Source: Teratosphaeria epicoccoides
Taxonomy: Eukaryota > Ascomycota > Dothideomycetes > Mycosphaerellales > Teratosphaeriaceae
NCBI GenBank assembly: GCA_021401465.1
Contig: JADDMT010000082.1
Coordinates: 1-64,000, forward strand
Reading direction: 5' to 3'
DNA length: 64,000 bases
In this document: positions 45,340 through 55,887 of the stretch, in pieces
Layout: every line of letters begins with the position of its first letter
How positions within the stretch are numbered: position 1 is the stretch's first letter
Made by a program: the position numbers and the translations under genes
The notes under the pieces: generated by a model
The model's input: the letters and a program-made list of their open reading frames with translations, nothing else
Database searches by the model: none
What the model was told of the DNA's origin: nothing

Positions 45340-48010
45340 ATGTATAGAGTACTACGAACTCATAACTAACATGTAGCGAGTACTATCCTAAGCGCCTGCA
45401 AAGGCAAAGCTAGACTAAGTAACTAGCCTGTAGGAGTACCCCTTACAAGCGACACCGCATTAAATGACGGTTCTGCTAGAGGCTAATGACGTAGCAGACA
45501 AGGTAATAGGTTACCTGTATAGGGACTATAGCTAACCCTGACTATTAACCTAGCCCTTGTAGCTATAATTGTTAACTAGGTTACAAACTACCTTGCAAAC
45601 TAGAGCTAAAGCCGCATCCCTTCTAGTAGCGACAACAGCGAGGACGACAAAGACATCGCTATAAGTAGTACTAATAAACTAGCAGACGAAGAAATCTAGC
45701 GAGATTTCACGCTAGGAACCTATAAAGACAACGTACTAGTAGGCGTAGACTCTCTATATGTACCTGTAAATGTAGTGCCTAATTTTGGGACTATAGTAGG
45801 CTAACTAGGAGGCAGTCGTAACGCACGTAACCTGAAGCCATTTAAGGGAGACACCTTAAAAGAGGCTCGAACTTTCTTACAGGCGTGTAAGGTAGTTTTT
45901 ATGCTTAACCTACGCGGATATGCTATAGAGGGCAAACAGGTCGCCTTTAGTATCATGTAGCTTGAAGAGGATAAGGAACCTCGTAATAATTAGCATGAGT
46001 AGTATGACCTTATGCAGGTCCCTAATAGAACGTATACATAGGTAGACTTTTGCTAGTTCTATGTCGACTAGGTCGAGGATCTAGGTAAATATGCCCTTAC
46101 TATGTCTGTTAAGTATAAGAAGGCTAAGTAGGGGAAGGGACAAACTACCTCTAGCTTTACTACCTATCTCGCTACGCTTAAGGGGCAGATGCTACCCTAT
46201 ACTAAGACGTAACATGTACGGCACCTACTTATCAAGCTTAACGACAATCTTTAGAATATAATCATGACTTTTCATGAACTTCTAATAACTTAGTAAGACC
46301 TCGTGTCTCTTACTACATGTATAGAGATTACCTTGAAGCAAAATAGAAGATTAGGTAGCAAGAATAATAAGCGTTCGAGCCCTAAAGACCTACTAAAGGG
46401 CCGCTATTTCAAGCGCCCTAGGGGTCAAGTCTAACGCGGTAGTTTAATCTAGAGGAGCAAACCTTCCGAGCCTAAAGATAGTAGCGAGAAGCCTCTAGGT
46501 AGCTACTATATCTGTAGAGCAAAGGACTACTAGGCGCCTTGCTGTCCTAAACGAAGTAATAGGAAGAAGGTAAGCAAGGTATCTGAAACGTCTCTAGAGG
46601 GGAAGCAAAAGAAGGATAAGCCCGAGTAAGCTAAATGGCTACCGCGGGTGTCTAAGCTGTCTGTTACTAATAGTATAGACTTGTAGCCTGCCTAGCGCCT
46701 ATCTAGTATAGTCTAAGTTAATAGCTCGCTTAAGCTAGTAGACTATATGTTAGACGACCTTACGGAGGTTAACGTTATACCCTAGCGGGTAATTATACAG
46801 CTCGGTTTAAAGCCGGTCCTAGGAGCCCTGCTACTTACTATGAAGTCCTTTTAGGGCAAAGGCGTAGTAGCTCGAGGCGCGTACAATGTACACCTTTAAC
46901 TTGCGGACTCTTCAGGAGAAGAGCGCGAGACTAACGAAGTCTTCTACGCTAAAGACGTTTATAATAAGAAGCTCTTACTAGGCCGCCCTTGGCGCTATAA
47001 GGAGGGAGTCATTGTTAATAGAGCTACTAATAATTAGTTCTATAGCTCTAAAGGCAAAGTTCCTATAGTATAGATACGTAACGCGTAAAGCTTCTACAAA
47101 GACATGAAGAAGGTCTAATGTATGTATGTGGTCTACATACAGAACGTTAAGGAAGACGTTACCCTCCTGCCTAAGTTAGAGGAATACGCCGATATTTTTG
47201 ACGTAGAGGCTACGGCCTATGCCTAGGCCCTAGACGCGGAGCATGCGAATAACCTTAAGGAAGGTTATAATCCTCTGTATTAACCTCTGTATCCTATGTT
47301 AAAATCCTAGCTTAAAACACTTCGGGACTATCTCTACAAGGCGTAAAAGAACGCGTAGATCCGACGAAGTAACAGCAGGGCGGGAGGGCTAGTAATGTTC
47401 GTCCTAAAGAAGGATAACACACTCCGCCTATACATTAACTATAGGGGCCTTAATGTAGTAACTTAGAAGAACCGCTGCCCCCTACTACTTATTAGCGAGA
47501 CGCTTAACCGCCTTAGTTACGCTGCTATCTTCTTGTCTATAAACTTGAAGGATGCCTACTACTAGACACTAATCTAAAAGGGCGACAAGTAGAAGACTAC
47601 GTTCCGAACGCGGTACAGACACTTTAAGTATATAGTAATGCTATTTAGATTAACTAATGTACTAGCTACTTTCTAGACGTATATTAATTAGGCCTTAGCC
47701 GGCCTCGTGAATACCTGCTACATAGTATATTTAGACGATATACTAGTCTACTCTGACTTAAAGGAGGAGCATATTTAGCATCTGAAGATAGTGCTTAAAT
47801 AACTCCGCAAGTTTGCTCTATATGCAAACATAAAGATGTACTTATTCCTTACAGACAGGATTAAGTTCCTTAGATACATTGTCTCTATAGAAGGAGTCAT
47901 TATAGATAACCGAAGGGCATCTGTAATTACAGAGTAGCTGTAACTAACTACCCTCCGAGAAGTACAGGTGTTTCTAGGATTTACTAACTTCTACTACAGA
48001 TTTATACGGT
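45340..48010 (+). pseudogene. Chromo-1b gag-pol (truncated after RT)
   Basis: Gag from ATG 45340. A Cys-containing segment near 46510-46560 (CRAKDY.APCCPKRS, like CCHC) follows the basic KNNKRS region. Protease region near 46800-47000. RT from about 47300 with NYRGLN, INLKDAYY, RYRHFKYIVM and the catalytic YLDDILVYSD at about 47735-47765. The frame stops at the deletion joint near 48010, so RNase H, integrase and chromodomain are missing. Stops are TAG/TAA. Confidence 0.85.
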
Positions 48011-48029
48011 TTAAAGTTATTGTCGATAG

Positions 48030-48790
48030 AGGTAAGGGCCTAAGTTGTTAACGCTAGCAGCTAGTCTAATAGTTCTTAAAGCTAACGTAAGTCTAGCAGA
48101 CAAGTTAGCATTCATTCTTAGAAGGTACCCGCACTATATGTGTACTATGGCAAAGGTCTTAACCCTAATAGTTAGTACCTTTAAGATCTTCTAGACTAAG
48201 TCTACGATTAGACCTAGACAAACGTTTTTGCCTGTTAGTAGAGAGTCGAAGCAAACACTACTATGTAAGTAGTTTATAGTAGTAGTAAAGCACGAGAGGG
48301 CGCCAAGCAGGTAAGCAAGTGCCTTGCGGTACTTAGCCTACAGCCTATTCATAGTTAGAGTGCCTTTAGTAATCCCCTTGTTACGCGCGCTCTAGAAGTC
48401 ATTAATGTTACGGCAGAGCTAGTTATACTCTCCGTATACCTCCTTAGGGAGGTCCTAGCATTTTTGATGCTTGCTATTATAATTAACATAGTTGCGGTAG
48501 ATACTACCCTCATTAAATCCGCTGACGCAGATCTCGGCTATACTTTAGTTAGTATAAGTCACGCATACCTCGCGGGTAGGGGACGGCTTACTAACACGTA
48601 GAGGAGAAATGTGTGTAGCTTAGCTGCTAAGGTTGTCAAGGCATTGTTAACATAAGCGACAATTGTAGGCAGAGCAAGTAGCATCGAACTTAGTCTATAG
48701 AACATAAGCTATTATTACTAAGACAAGTAGTTAATTGATCTTGATTAATTGATTAAAGAAGAAGAAGCTCTAGGTTAGACATGTAGACAT
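48030..48790 (-). pseudogene. Chromo-1b antisense accessory frame (5' part)
   Basis: Minus-strand frame from ATG 48790 (MSTCL) for about 250 codons; homologous to 55888-56650 of Chromo-1d, where the gene is described. The 3' half is lost in the deletion that joins it to RT. A TATA box 80 bp upstream is conserved. Presence in two copies in the same antisense orientation shows it belongs to the element. Confidence 0.7.
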
Positions 48791-49518
48791 GGCAAGGCGA
48801 AGGCTAAGCGAGATAGAAGCGGAGTTAATGTAAGTGTTTTAGAATAGGAAGTTTAGGAAAGTAGCGAGGTTTTTATATCCTCTAGTAGCCCCCCTGTTAC
48901 CTACCGCAACTGTTAAGCTAGTGACTTAAACTACATGCGCAGAGTACCTGCCTTTAGTTAACTTACATAGGGACTAAATAATGCAAGAATAGATAACGTA
49001 GCTATTACGCATGTACGCTAACTATACTTGTGTTAGTCTACTAGTATTAAAATATGACAAGGTCTACGCTAGGAGTACGCTCCTACTATTTCGAGTAGTA
49101 GGCGCAGAGTATCCGCAGAAATTCCTACTAGCCCTAAGGTTCTACAACACGTTTCTTTATAGTCATGACTAAATAGGGACAGCTAAGCTACTTGGCGAAG
49201 CTAGTACGTATGCTCGCCCTATAATTTTAAAGATTAACTAAGGTACGTACTCGTAGTTTCCTGATATCTCGATCCGCATGTAAAGCGAAGGTGTTACAAA
49301 GCCGCCTAACATGTAACAGATTTGAAAATCCGCCGTAAGTTAGTAACCTCTGTCCTATATTCATTGCGAAGACATTAAGGTATATACATAACACATGTTA
49401 CATAGGCTATCTACCTATTTACTCTTACGCGGTATGAAGCGTGCTATATCCTGTACCCTATGCGTTCTATATGTATTACTTAGTAAGGCTAGGGACATCC
49501 TCATAGGAGGCAGGGTAG
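48791..49518. other. Antisense-gene 5' region of Chromo-1b
   Basis: Homologous to 55165-55887. Holds the minus-strand TATA box (48870-48877) and, next to the 3' LTR, the purine tract AGGAGGCAGGGTAG. No other frame. Confidence 0.6.
48870..48877 (-). promoter_or_regulatory. TATA box of the Chromo-1b antisense gene
   Basis: Minus strand TATAAAAA in GATATAAAAACCTCGCT, 80 bp before ATG 48790; conserved in Chromo-1d at the same distance. Confidence 0.6.
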
Positions 49519-50350
49519 TAATACAGTTAATACTAGGGGGTTATTAGAGCCGCATAGGTTCTAATACCTACCCTTAGCATGTAGTAACCCTGCTACATAG
49601 TAAGGGGGTCCTTTGTACATATGTTAGCTCATATGTTATCTAAGTAGGATTAATGCTAACATAGGATACCCCTACATTGCTAACCCTACGGTACTCCTAT
49701 AGGGGCCTCCTAACCTAATAGTACCCCTATAGGGTTAGGCTTAGACATGCTTTCCCTAATTAAGGGGCGTTAGGAGTTATAAGTACCTCTAGCGCTACTT
49801 CTGCAATAAGCAGAAATGTTAGAAGGGTAGGTGCTAATAGTAGGAAGGGGATTAGGTGTTAGACTCGCAGAGTAGTAAAGAATATCGACAAAGGTAATTA
49901 ACCTTGTAACTAACTATCCCCCCTAGAGGAGAAGATTAAATTAAGCATAAAGCTCCTAACTGCCTGTCCTGAAGCTACCCCTATATACTAGAGAGACAGG
50001 GTAGCTCTGTCGGATCTGTTAACAGACCTGTTAGACCTATGTCTGTAGATCTATAGACTAACCCTATAGATCCTAGGGTCTGTTCTTACGTAACAGATCC
50101 TTTCTCCTATGTAGGCCTATATATCTGTAGACTAACCCTACAGATCTAGGTGTCTGTCCTCACGTGACAGATCCTTTCTCCTATGACTATGCTATAACTT
50201 ATAGCACTTTAGGACACTTATAACCCTGTAACTTATAGTACTCCTAACACTTATGACAAGAAAGTAGCGCTATCTTGTACCTATTAAAAGGTCGGATTAC
50301 TCTGTTATACTACGAGATATTTTCATATTATATAGTATACATCTATATCA
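49519..50350 (+). repeat. Chromo-1b 3' LTR, split by a solo LTR
   Basis: 49519-49816 plus 50264-50350 add to 385 bp, the same as the 5' LTR, once the inserted 442 bp and the 5-bp duplication are removed. Confidence 0.92.
49817..50258 (+). mobile_element. 442-bp solo LTR of an unidentified retrotransposon
   Basis: Starts TGTTAGAAGGGTAGG, ends CTTATGACA, flanked by the perfect 5-bp duplication AGAAA (49812-49816 and 50259-50263), inside the Chromo-1b 3' LTR. No coding capacity. Contains two ~70-bp internal direct repeats (CTGTAGA.CTA...CTAACCCTA.AGATC, then CGTGACAGATCCTTTCTCCTATG). Orientation is assumed. Confidence 0.85.
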
Positions 50351-50355
50351 CTTTT

Positions 50356-51819
50356 AGCTTAGCTTGTCCTAAGCTTACAAGTGTCACTACTATTCTACCT
50401 GTTTTTGTCGTTTAATAATGTCTTCTTCGTCTTCTCGCAAGAAACCTTCCTACCTTAGTCAAAAAGCTCTTGCCGCTAACATCGCAAAAATTGACATAGA
50501 AATAGCTCCTTGTAAGAACTGTTGTAACACTAAGGTTCCTCCTAGCTAACCTTAGCCTTAATGCGTTGTTAGTCCTTAGTTACAGAAATGCTTAGAATGT
50601 ATTCGAAAGAATTATAAAGAGTATGATGTTACTCTCTCTGCTCCTTAGTAGGAGAAGCTTTAGGATCTTTGCAAGAAGCTTCGTCAAGATATTAAATCAA
50701 TAGAAGAGGAGGAGGTTAATATTATACAAAAGTTACAAGATCGTCGCATAAAGAAAATCCGTCTATGTAAGTAGCTACGTTTAGCAGAGTATCACATAGA
50801 TGACGCTATTAGGGAGGCGCTAGATATTCTAGAGCTTGAGGATCCTCTAGTCGAAGAGTCGCTCGATAGTGTTAGGGTTAAGGTCCCTAAATATCCTTTC
50901 AAGTTTCATTACATCTTAGAGATGCTACCTACTAATTAGGCTACTCTTACTAGTTTCTCAGATTTTACTGCTTTAGGTTCCTCCTCTAGCCTGCCTAAGC
51001 CGCCTCAAAAGTTAGTAGCAGTTAATGAGGTTTTCCTGTAGCTCCTAGGTGTTTTCGGTATGTAGGTATCCTTTCTACTTTACAAGGTATCTCTAACCTT
51101 TCTAGTCTAGGATCTTCTTGACTTCAAACTCGTTCTCTTCCTCTAGTTAGAAGTAAAACGTTTCCTAGCATAGTGTTTTAGCGTCTACTAGTTCTAATAT
51201 AGACACGTAGAATACTAGGTGTATCTTTATGTCGTCTAGTAGTTTAAGTTAGTAATTAAGTAGTCCGCGGGGCTCATTAATCAAAAATGGCCTGACTTTA
51301 ACGTAGTCTAAATACTTAGTCAATCTCTGGGTTCTTAGGTTTTTTGTTAGGAGGTAGACCTTATCCCCCTTTTTAAGCTAAGGTGCTATTTTTCGTTTAG
51401 CGTTATACTGTTTCGTGATCTTCTCTTAAGACTTAGTAATTGCCTGTTATAATCCCTTATGTGACTACTTTAGGTCGTCTAAAGCAACTTTTACCCTATC
51501 CGCATGTAGATGTTATAAGTACTATTCCCTAAACAGTTACGGATGCTTTCTAAAATTAGCGAAGAATAGTCTTTCTTTCATAGTCTTAGATATTTAGTTG
51601 TTTAGTACAAGTTGTGCTATAGGTAGTAGTAATGCCTAATTGTTTTGTGCGTAATTTACGTAGTGTTGTAGATATACCTCTAAGGCCTAGTTCTTAACTT
51701 CTGTTTAGCTGTCTGTTTGTAGATAGTATGCTATAGATAGTTTGTGCTTAATTCCGAGTGTTACTATGAGTATCTTCTAATAATTTAAGGTAAAGAGCTT
51801 GTCTCTGTCTGTAATATAT
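50356..51819 (-). mobile_element. Chromo-3b body fragment (pol end and antisense gene)
   Basis: Continues Chromo-3b after Chromo-1b. It holds the antisense frame (plus strand, 50418-51065) and, on the minus strand, chromodomain (about 51160-50990) and integrase C-terminal region (51819 to about 51200: QQ-rich segment near the integrase Glu, FANFRKHP, KKGDKVYLLTKNLRTQRL). It is cut on the right by the Chromo-1c 5' LTR at 51820. Confidence 0.85.
50418..51065 (+). pseudogene. Chromo-3b antisense accessory gene: Cys-pair and coiled-coil protein
   Basis: Plus-strand frame opposite to pol, ATG 50418, about 216 codons to a TAG at 51065 (true stop uncertain; breaks before it are TAG/TAA). The N-terminus is Ser/Lys-rich (MSSSSSRKKPSYLSQ). 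Two Cys pairs follow, CKNCC (about residue 38) and CLEC (about 70), spaced like a small zinc-binding module. Then comes a long charged helix, about residues 90-175 (DLCKKLRQDIKSIEEEEV, KLQDRRIKKI, LAEYHIDDAIREAL), a probable coiled coil. It ends overlapping the chromodomain codons tail to tail. The damaged copy at 30548-29900 has the same start. Function unknown; a DNA- or chromatin-binding partner is possible. Confidence 0.65.
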
Positions 51820-52209
51820 TAATACGGTTAATACTAGGGGGCTATTAGAGCCGCATAGGTTCCGATGCCTGCCCTTAGCATGCAGTGACCCTGCTACACA
51901 TAGCAAGGGGGTCCTTCGTATATCCGTTAGCTCCTATGTCGTCTAAGTAGGATCAATGCTTGACGTAGGATGCCCCTACGTCGCTAACCCTATAGTACCC
52001 CTACAGGGGCTTCCTGACCCTATAGTACCCCTACGGGGATAGGCTCGGACATGCTTTCCCTAATTAAGGGGCGTTAGGGGTTATAAGCACCTCTAGCGCT
52101 ACCTCTGCAATAAGCAGAAAGCAGCGCTATCTTGTACCTATTAAAAGGTCAGATTACTCTGTCACACTACGAGATATTTTCATATTATATAGCATATACA
52201 TCTATATTA
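51820..52209 (+). repeat. Chromo-1c 5' LTR (long variant)
   Basis: 390 bp, TAATACGGTTAATAC...CATCTATATTA. The five bases before it are TATAT; the partner duplication lies outside the window. Confidence 0.9.
52116..52124 (+). promoter_or_regulatory. LTR segment complementary to the Chromo-1 primer site
   Basis: AGAAAGCAG, 94 bp before the LTR end. Exactly complementary to CTGCTTTCT at 52213-52221. Present in all Chromo-1 LTRs that retain the region. Confidence 0.5.
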
Positions 52210-52212
52210 GTT

Positions 52213-52221
52213 CTGCTTTCT
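52213..52221 (+). other. Chromo-1c primer binding site, probably self-priming
   Basis: CTGCTTTCT, three bases after the 5' LTR. It does not start with TGG as tRNA-primed sites do, but pairs over 9 bp with the LTR segment 52116-52124. Tf1-type fungal elements prime with the 5' end of their own RNA. Confidence 0.5.
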
Positions 52222-52258
52222 CCCCCCTGCTTTATAGTCTAGCAGAGAATACTACAAT

Positions 52259-54804
52259 ATGTCTAGAGTACCGCGAACTTGTAACTAACGCGTAGCAAGC
52301 GCTATCCTAAGCGCCTACGATAGCGAAGCTAGCCCTAGTAACTAGCCTATAGGAGTACCCCCTACGAGCAACACTACATTAAACGACGGTTCTACTAGAG
52401 GCTAATTACGTAGCGGACAAGGTAATAGATCCCCCGTATAGGGACTACAGCTAACCCTGACTATTAACCTAGCCCTTGTAGCTATGATTGTCGATTAGGT
52501 CGCGAACTACCTTATAAACTAGAGCTAGAGCTATACCCCTCCTAGTAGCAACAACGGCGGGGACGACGAAGACTTCGCTATAAGTAGTACTACTAAACTA
52601 GCAGATGAAGAAATCTAGCGAGAATTCATGCTAGGGACCTATAAAGACAACGTACTAGTAGGCGTAGACTCTACGCATGTGCCTGCGAATCTAGTGCCTG
52701 AATTTAGGGCCATAGTAGGCTAACTAGGAGGTAGTCGTAACGTACGTAACCTAAAGCCATTTAAGGGAGACACCTTAAAGGAGGCTCTAACTTTCTTGCA
52801 GGCATGTAAGGCAGTTTTTGTGCTTAACCTACATAGATATACTATAGAGGGCGAATAGGTCGCCTTTAGTATAATGTAGCTCGAAGAGGATAAGGAACCT
52901 TGCAACAATTAGCATAAGCGGTATAACCTTATGCGGGTCTATAACAGAACGTATACATAGGTAGACTTTTGCTAGTTCTGTGTTGACTAGGTTAAGGATC
53001 TAGGTAACTATGCCCTTACTATGTCTGTCGAGTATGAGAAGGCTAAGCAGGGGAAGGGACAAATAACCTCTAGCTTTGCTACCTACCTCGCTACGCTCGA
53101 GAGATAGATATTACCCTATACTAAGACGTAACGCATGCGGCACCTACTCGTCAAGCTTAATAACGATCTTCAGAACATAATCATGACTTTTCATGAACTT
53201 CCGACAACTCGGCAAGACCTTGTGTCCCTCGCGACACGTATAGAGATTACCTTGAAGCGAAATAGAAAATCGAGTAGCAAGGACAATAAGCGCCTAAGCC
53301 CTAAAGACCTACTAAAGGGCTGCTATTACAAGCGCCCTAAGGGTTACGTCTAACGCGGTAGTTCATTCTAGAGGAGCAAGCCCACTAAGCCTAAAGACAG
53401 TAGCGAGAGGCCTCTAAGTAGCTGCTACATCTACGGAGCGAAGGACTACTAGGTAGCTTGCTATCCTAAGCGAAGTAATAGGAAGAAGGTAAGCAAGGTG
53501 TCTAAAACCTCCCTAGAGGGGAGGCGAAAGAGAGACAAGCCTAAGACAACCGAATAGCTACTACGGGTGTCTAAGCTGTCTGTCACTAATAGTGTAGACT
53601 TGTGGCCTGCCTAGCGCCTATCTAGTACGGTCCGGGTTAATAGCTCGCTTAAGCTAGTAGACTATATGCTAGATAACCTTGCGGAAGTTAACGTGATACC
53701 CTAGCGGGTAATCATACGGCTTGGTTTAAAGCCGATTCTAGGAGCCCTACTACCTACTATGAAGTCCTTTTAGGGCGAAGGCGTAGCGGCTTAAGGCGTG
53801 TATAATGTACGCCTCTAACTCGCGGATTCTTCAGGTAAAGAGCGCGAGACTAACGAAGTCTTCTACGCTAAAGACGTTCCTGACAAGGAGCTCCTACTAG
53901 GCCGCTCATGGCGCTACAGGCAGGGGGTCGTTGTTAATAGAGCTACTAATAATTAGTTCTATAGCTCTAAAGGCGAAGTTCCTATAGTAAGGATATGTAA
54001 TGCGTAAAGCTTCTACAAAGACATAAAGAAGGTCTAATGTGTGTATGTAGTCTACATACAGAACGTTAAGGAAGTGTTTGTCCTAAAGAAGGATAACACA
54101 CTCTGCCTATACGTTAACTATAGGGGCCTGAATGTAGTAACTTAGAAGAACCGCTACCCCCTACTACTTATTAGCAAGACGCTTGACTACCTTAGTCGCG
54201 CCGCTATCTTCTTGTCTATCAACTTGAAGGATGCCTACTACTAGATACTAATCCGAAAGGGTAACAAGTAGAAGACCGCGTTCTAGATGTAGTACAGACA
54301 CTTTAAGTATATAGTAATACTATTTAGCTTAACTAACGTACTAGCGACATTCTAAGCGTATATTAACTAGGCCCTGTCTAGCCTCGTTAATACCTGCTAC
54401 GTAGTATATTTAGACGATATACTAGTCTACTCTAACTTGAAGGAGGAGCATATTTAGCATCTAAAGATAGTGCTTAAATAGCTCCGCAAGTTCGCTCTAT
54501 ATGCAAACCTTAAGAAGTGCTTATTCCTGACAGATAGGATCAAGTTTCTTAGATACATTGTTTCTACAGAAGGAGTTATCATAGATGACTAAAGGGTGTC
54601 TGCAATTACAGAGTAGCTACGGCTAACTACCCTCTAAGAAGTACAGGTATTCCTAGGATCTACTAACTTCTATTATCGTAGATTCATACGATCCTATTCG
54701 AAGATCGTGGCTCCCCTCATAGCCCTCGCAAAGGGCGTAATTCGAGGTAAAAAGCCAGGAATAGTGCCTTAGGAGGAGGCTTAGAGTAAGGCTTTCTCTA
54801 AACT
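52259..54804 (+). pseudogene. Chromo-1c gag-pol, first part
   Basis: Gag from ATG 52259; uninterrupted stretch 53135-53353 (MRHLLVKLNNDLQN...). RT with YLDDILVYSN at about 54410-54440. About 240 bp are deleted at 54074 relative to Chromo-1b, removing the protease-RT linker. The frame is cut at 54804 in RNase H (KAFSKL) by Chromo-1d and resumes at 62978. Confidence 0.85.
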
Positions 54805-55164
54805 TAATATAGATGTATATGCTATATAATATGGAAATATCTCGTAGTATGACAGAGTAATCCGACCTTTTAGTAGGTACAAGACAGCGCTGCTTTCTGC
54901 TTATCGCAGAGGTAGCGCTAAGGGTGCTTATAACCCCTGACGCTCCTTAATTAGGGAAAGCATGTCCGAGCCTAACCCCGCAGGGGTACCGTAGGGTTAG
55001 CGACATAGGGGCGTCCTACGTCGACAACTAATCCCTCTTAGATGACATACAAGCTAACGTATGTACGAAGGACCCCCTTGCTATATGTGGCAGGGTTACT
55101 ACATGCTAAGGGCGGGCATTAGAACCCATGCAGTTCTAATAGCCCCCTAGTATTAACCGTATTA
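54805..55164 (-). repeat. Chromo-1d 3' LTR
   Basis: 360 bp, direct repeat of 62613-62972; the minus-strand purine tract AGGAGGAGGGGTAG adjoins at 55165-55178. Confidence 0.93.
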
Positions 55165-55887
55165 CTACCCCTCCTCCTATAAGGATGTCCCTAGCCTTAC
55201 CGAGTAATACACGCGGAACGTATAGGGTATAGGATGTAGCACGCTTACACTACGCAAGGGTAAATAGGTAGATAGCCTACGTAACATGTGTTATACGTAT
55301 ACCTTAATACCTTCGTAGCAAGTACAGGGCGGAGGCTGCTAACTCAGGCGGGTTTTAACCTGTTACATGTTAGGCAGCTTCGTAACACCTTCGCTTTACA
55401 TGCGGATCGAGATATCAGGACACTACGAGCATGTACTTTAGTCAATCCTTGAAATTATAGGGCGAGCATGCGCGCCGGCCTTGCTAAGTAGCTTGGCCGT
55501 CCCTATTTAGTCGTGACTATGAAGAACATGTCGCAGAACCTTAGGGTAGTAGGAAAGTGCGCGGACACTCTACGCGCGCCGCTCGAAATAGCAGGAGCGC
55601 GCTCCTAGTGCAGGCCTCGCTACATTTTCATGCTAGTAGGCTAGCATGAGTGTAGTTAGCGCACATGCGTAACAGCCGCGTTATATATTATTGCATCATT
55701 CGGTCCCCTTGTAAGTTAACTAAAGGTAGGTACTCTGCGCATGTAGTTCGAGTCACTAGCTTAACGGTTGCGCTAGGTAACAGGGGGGCTATTAGAGGGT
55801 ATAAAAACCTCGTCACTTTCCTAAACTTCCTGTTCTAAGACACTAACATTGACCTCCGCTCCTATTTCGCTTAGCTTGCGCCTCGCT
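55165..55887. other. Antisense-gene 5' region of Chromo-1d
   Basis: Purine tract next to the LTR, then about 600 bp with no frame, then the TATA box at 55800 and a short leader to ATG 55888. Homologous to 48791-49518. Confidence 0.6.
55800..55807 (+). promoter_or_regulatory. TATA box of the Chromo-1d antisense gene
   Basis: TATAAAAA, 88 bp upstream of ATG 55888 and preceded by ACAGGGGGGCTA; conserved in Chromo-1b on the other strand. Confidence 0.6.

Larger units (their letters stand above)
44906..50350 (+). mobile_element. Chromo-1b: Ty3/Gypsy chromovirus with internal deletion
   Basis: 5' LTR 44906-45290, 3' LTR 49519-50350 (interrupted). Target duplication CTTTT at 44901-44905 and 50351-50355, splitting the Chromo-3b polypurine region (CCCCCTTTT|AGCTTAGC). 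Gag and pol are present to about 48010 in RT/RNase H; then a deletion joins directly to the antisense accessory frame. Not functional. Confidence 0.92.
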
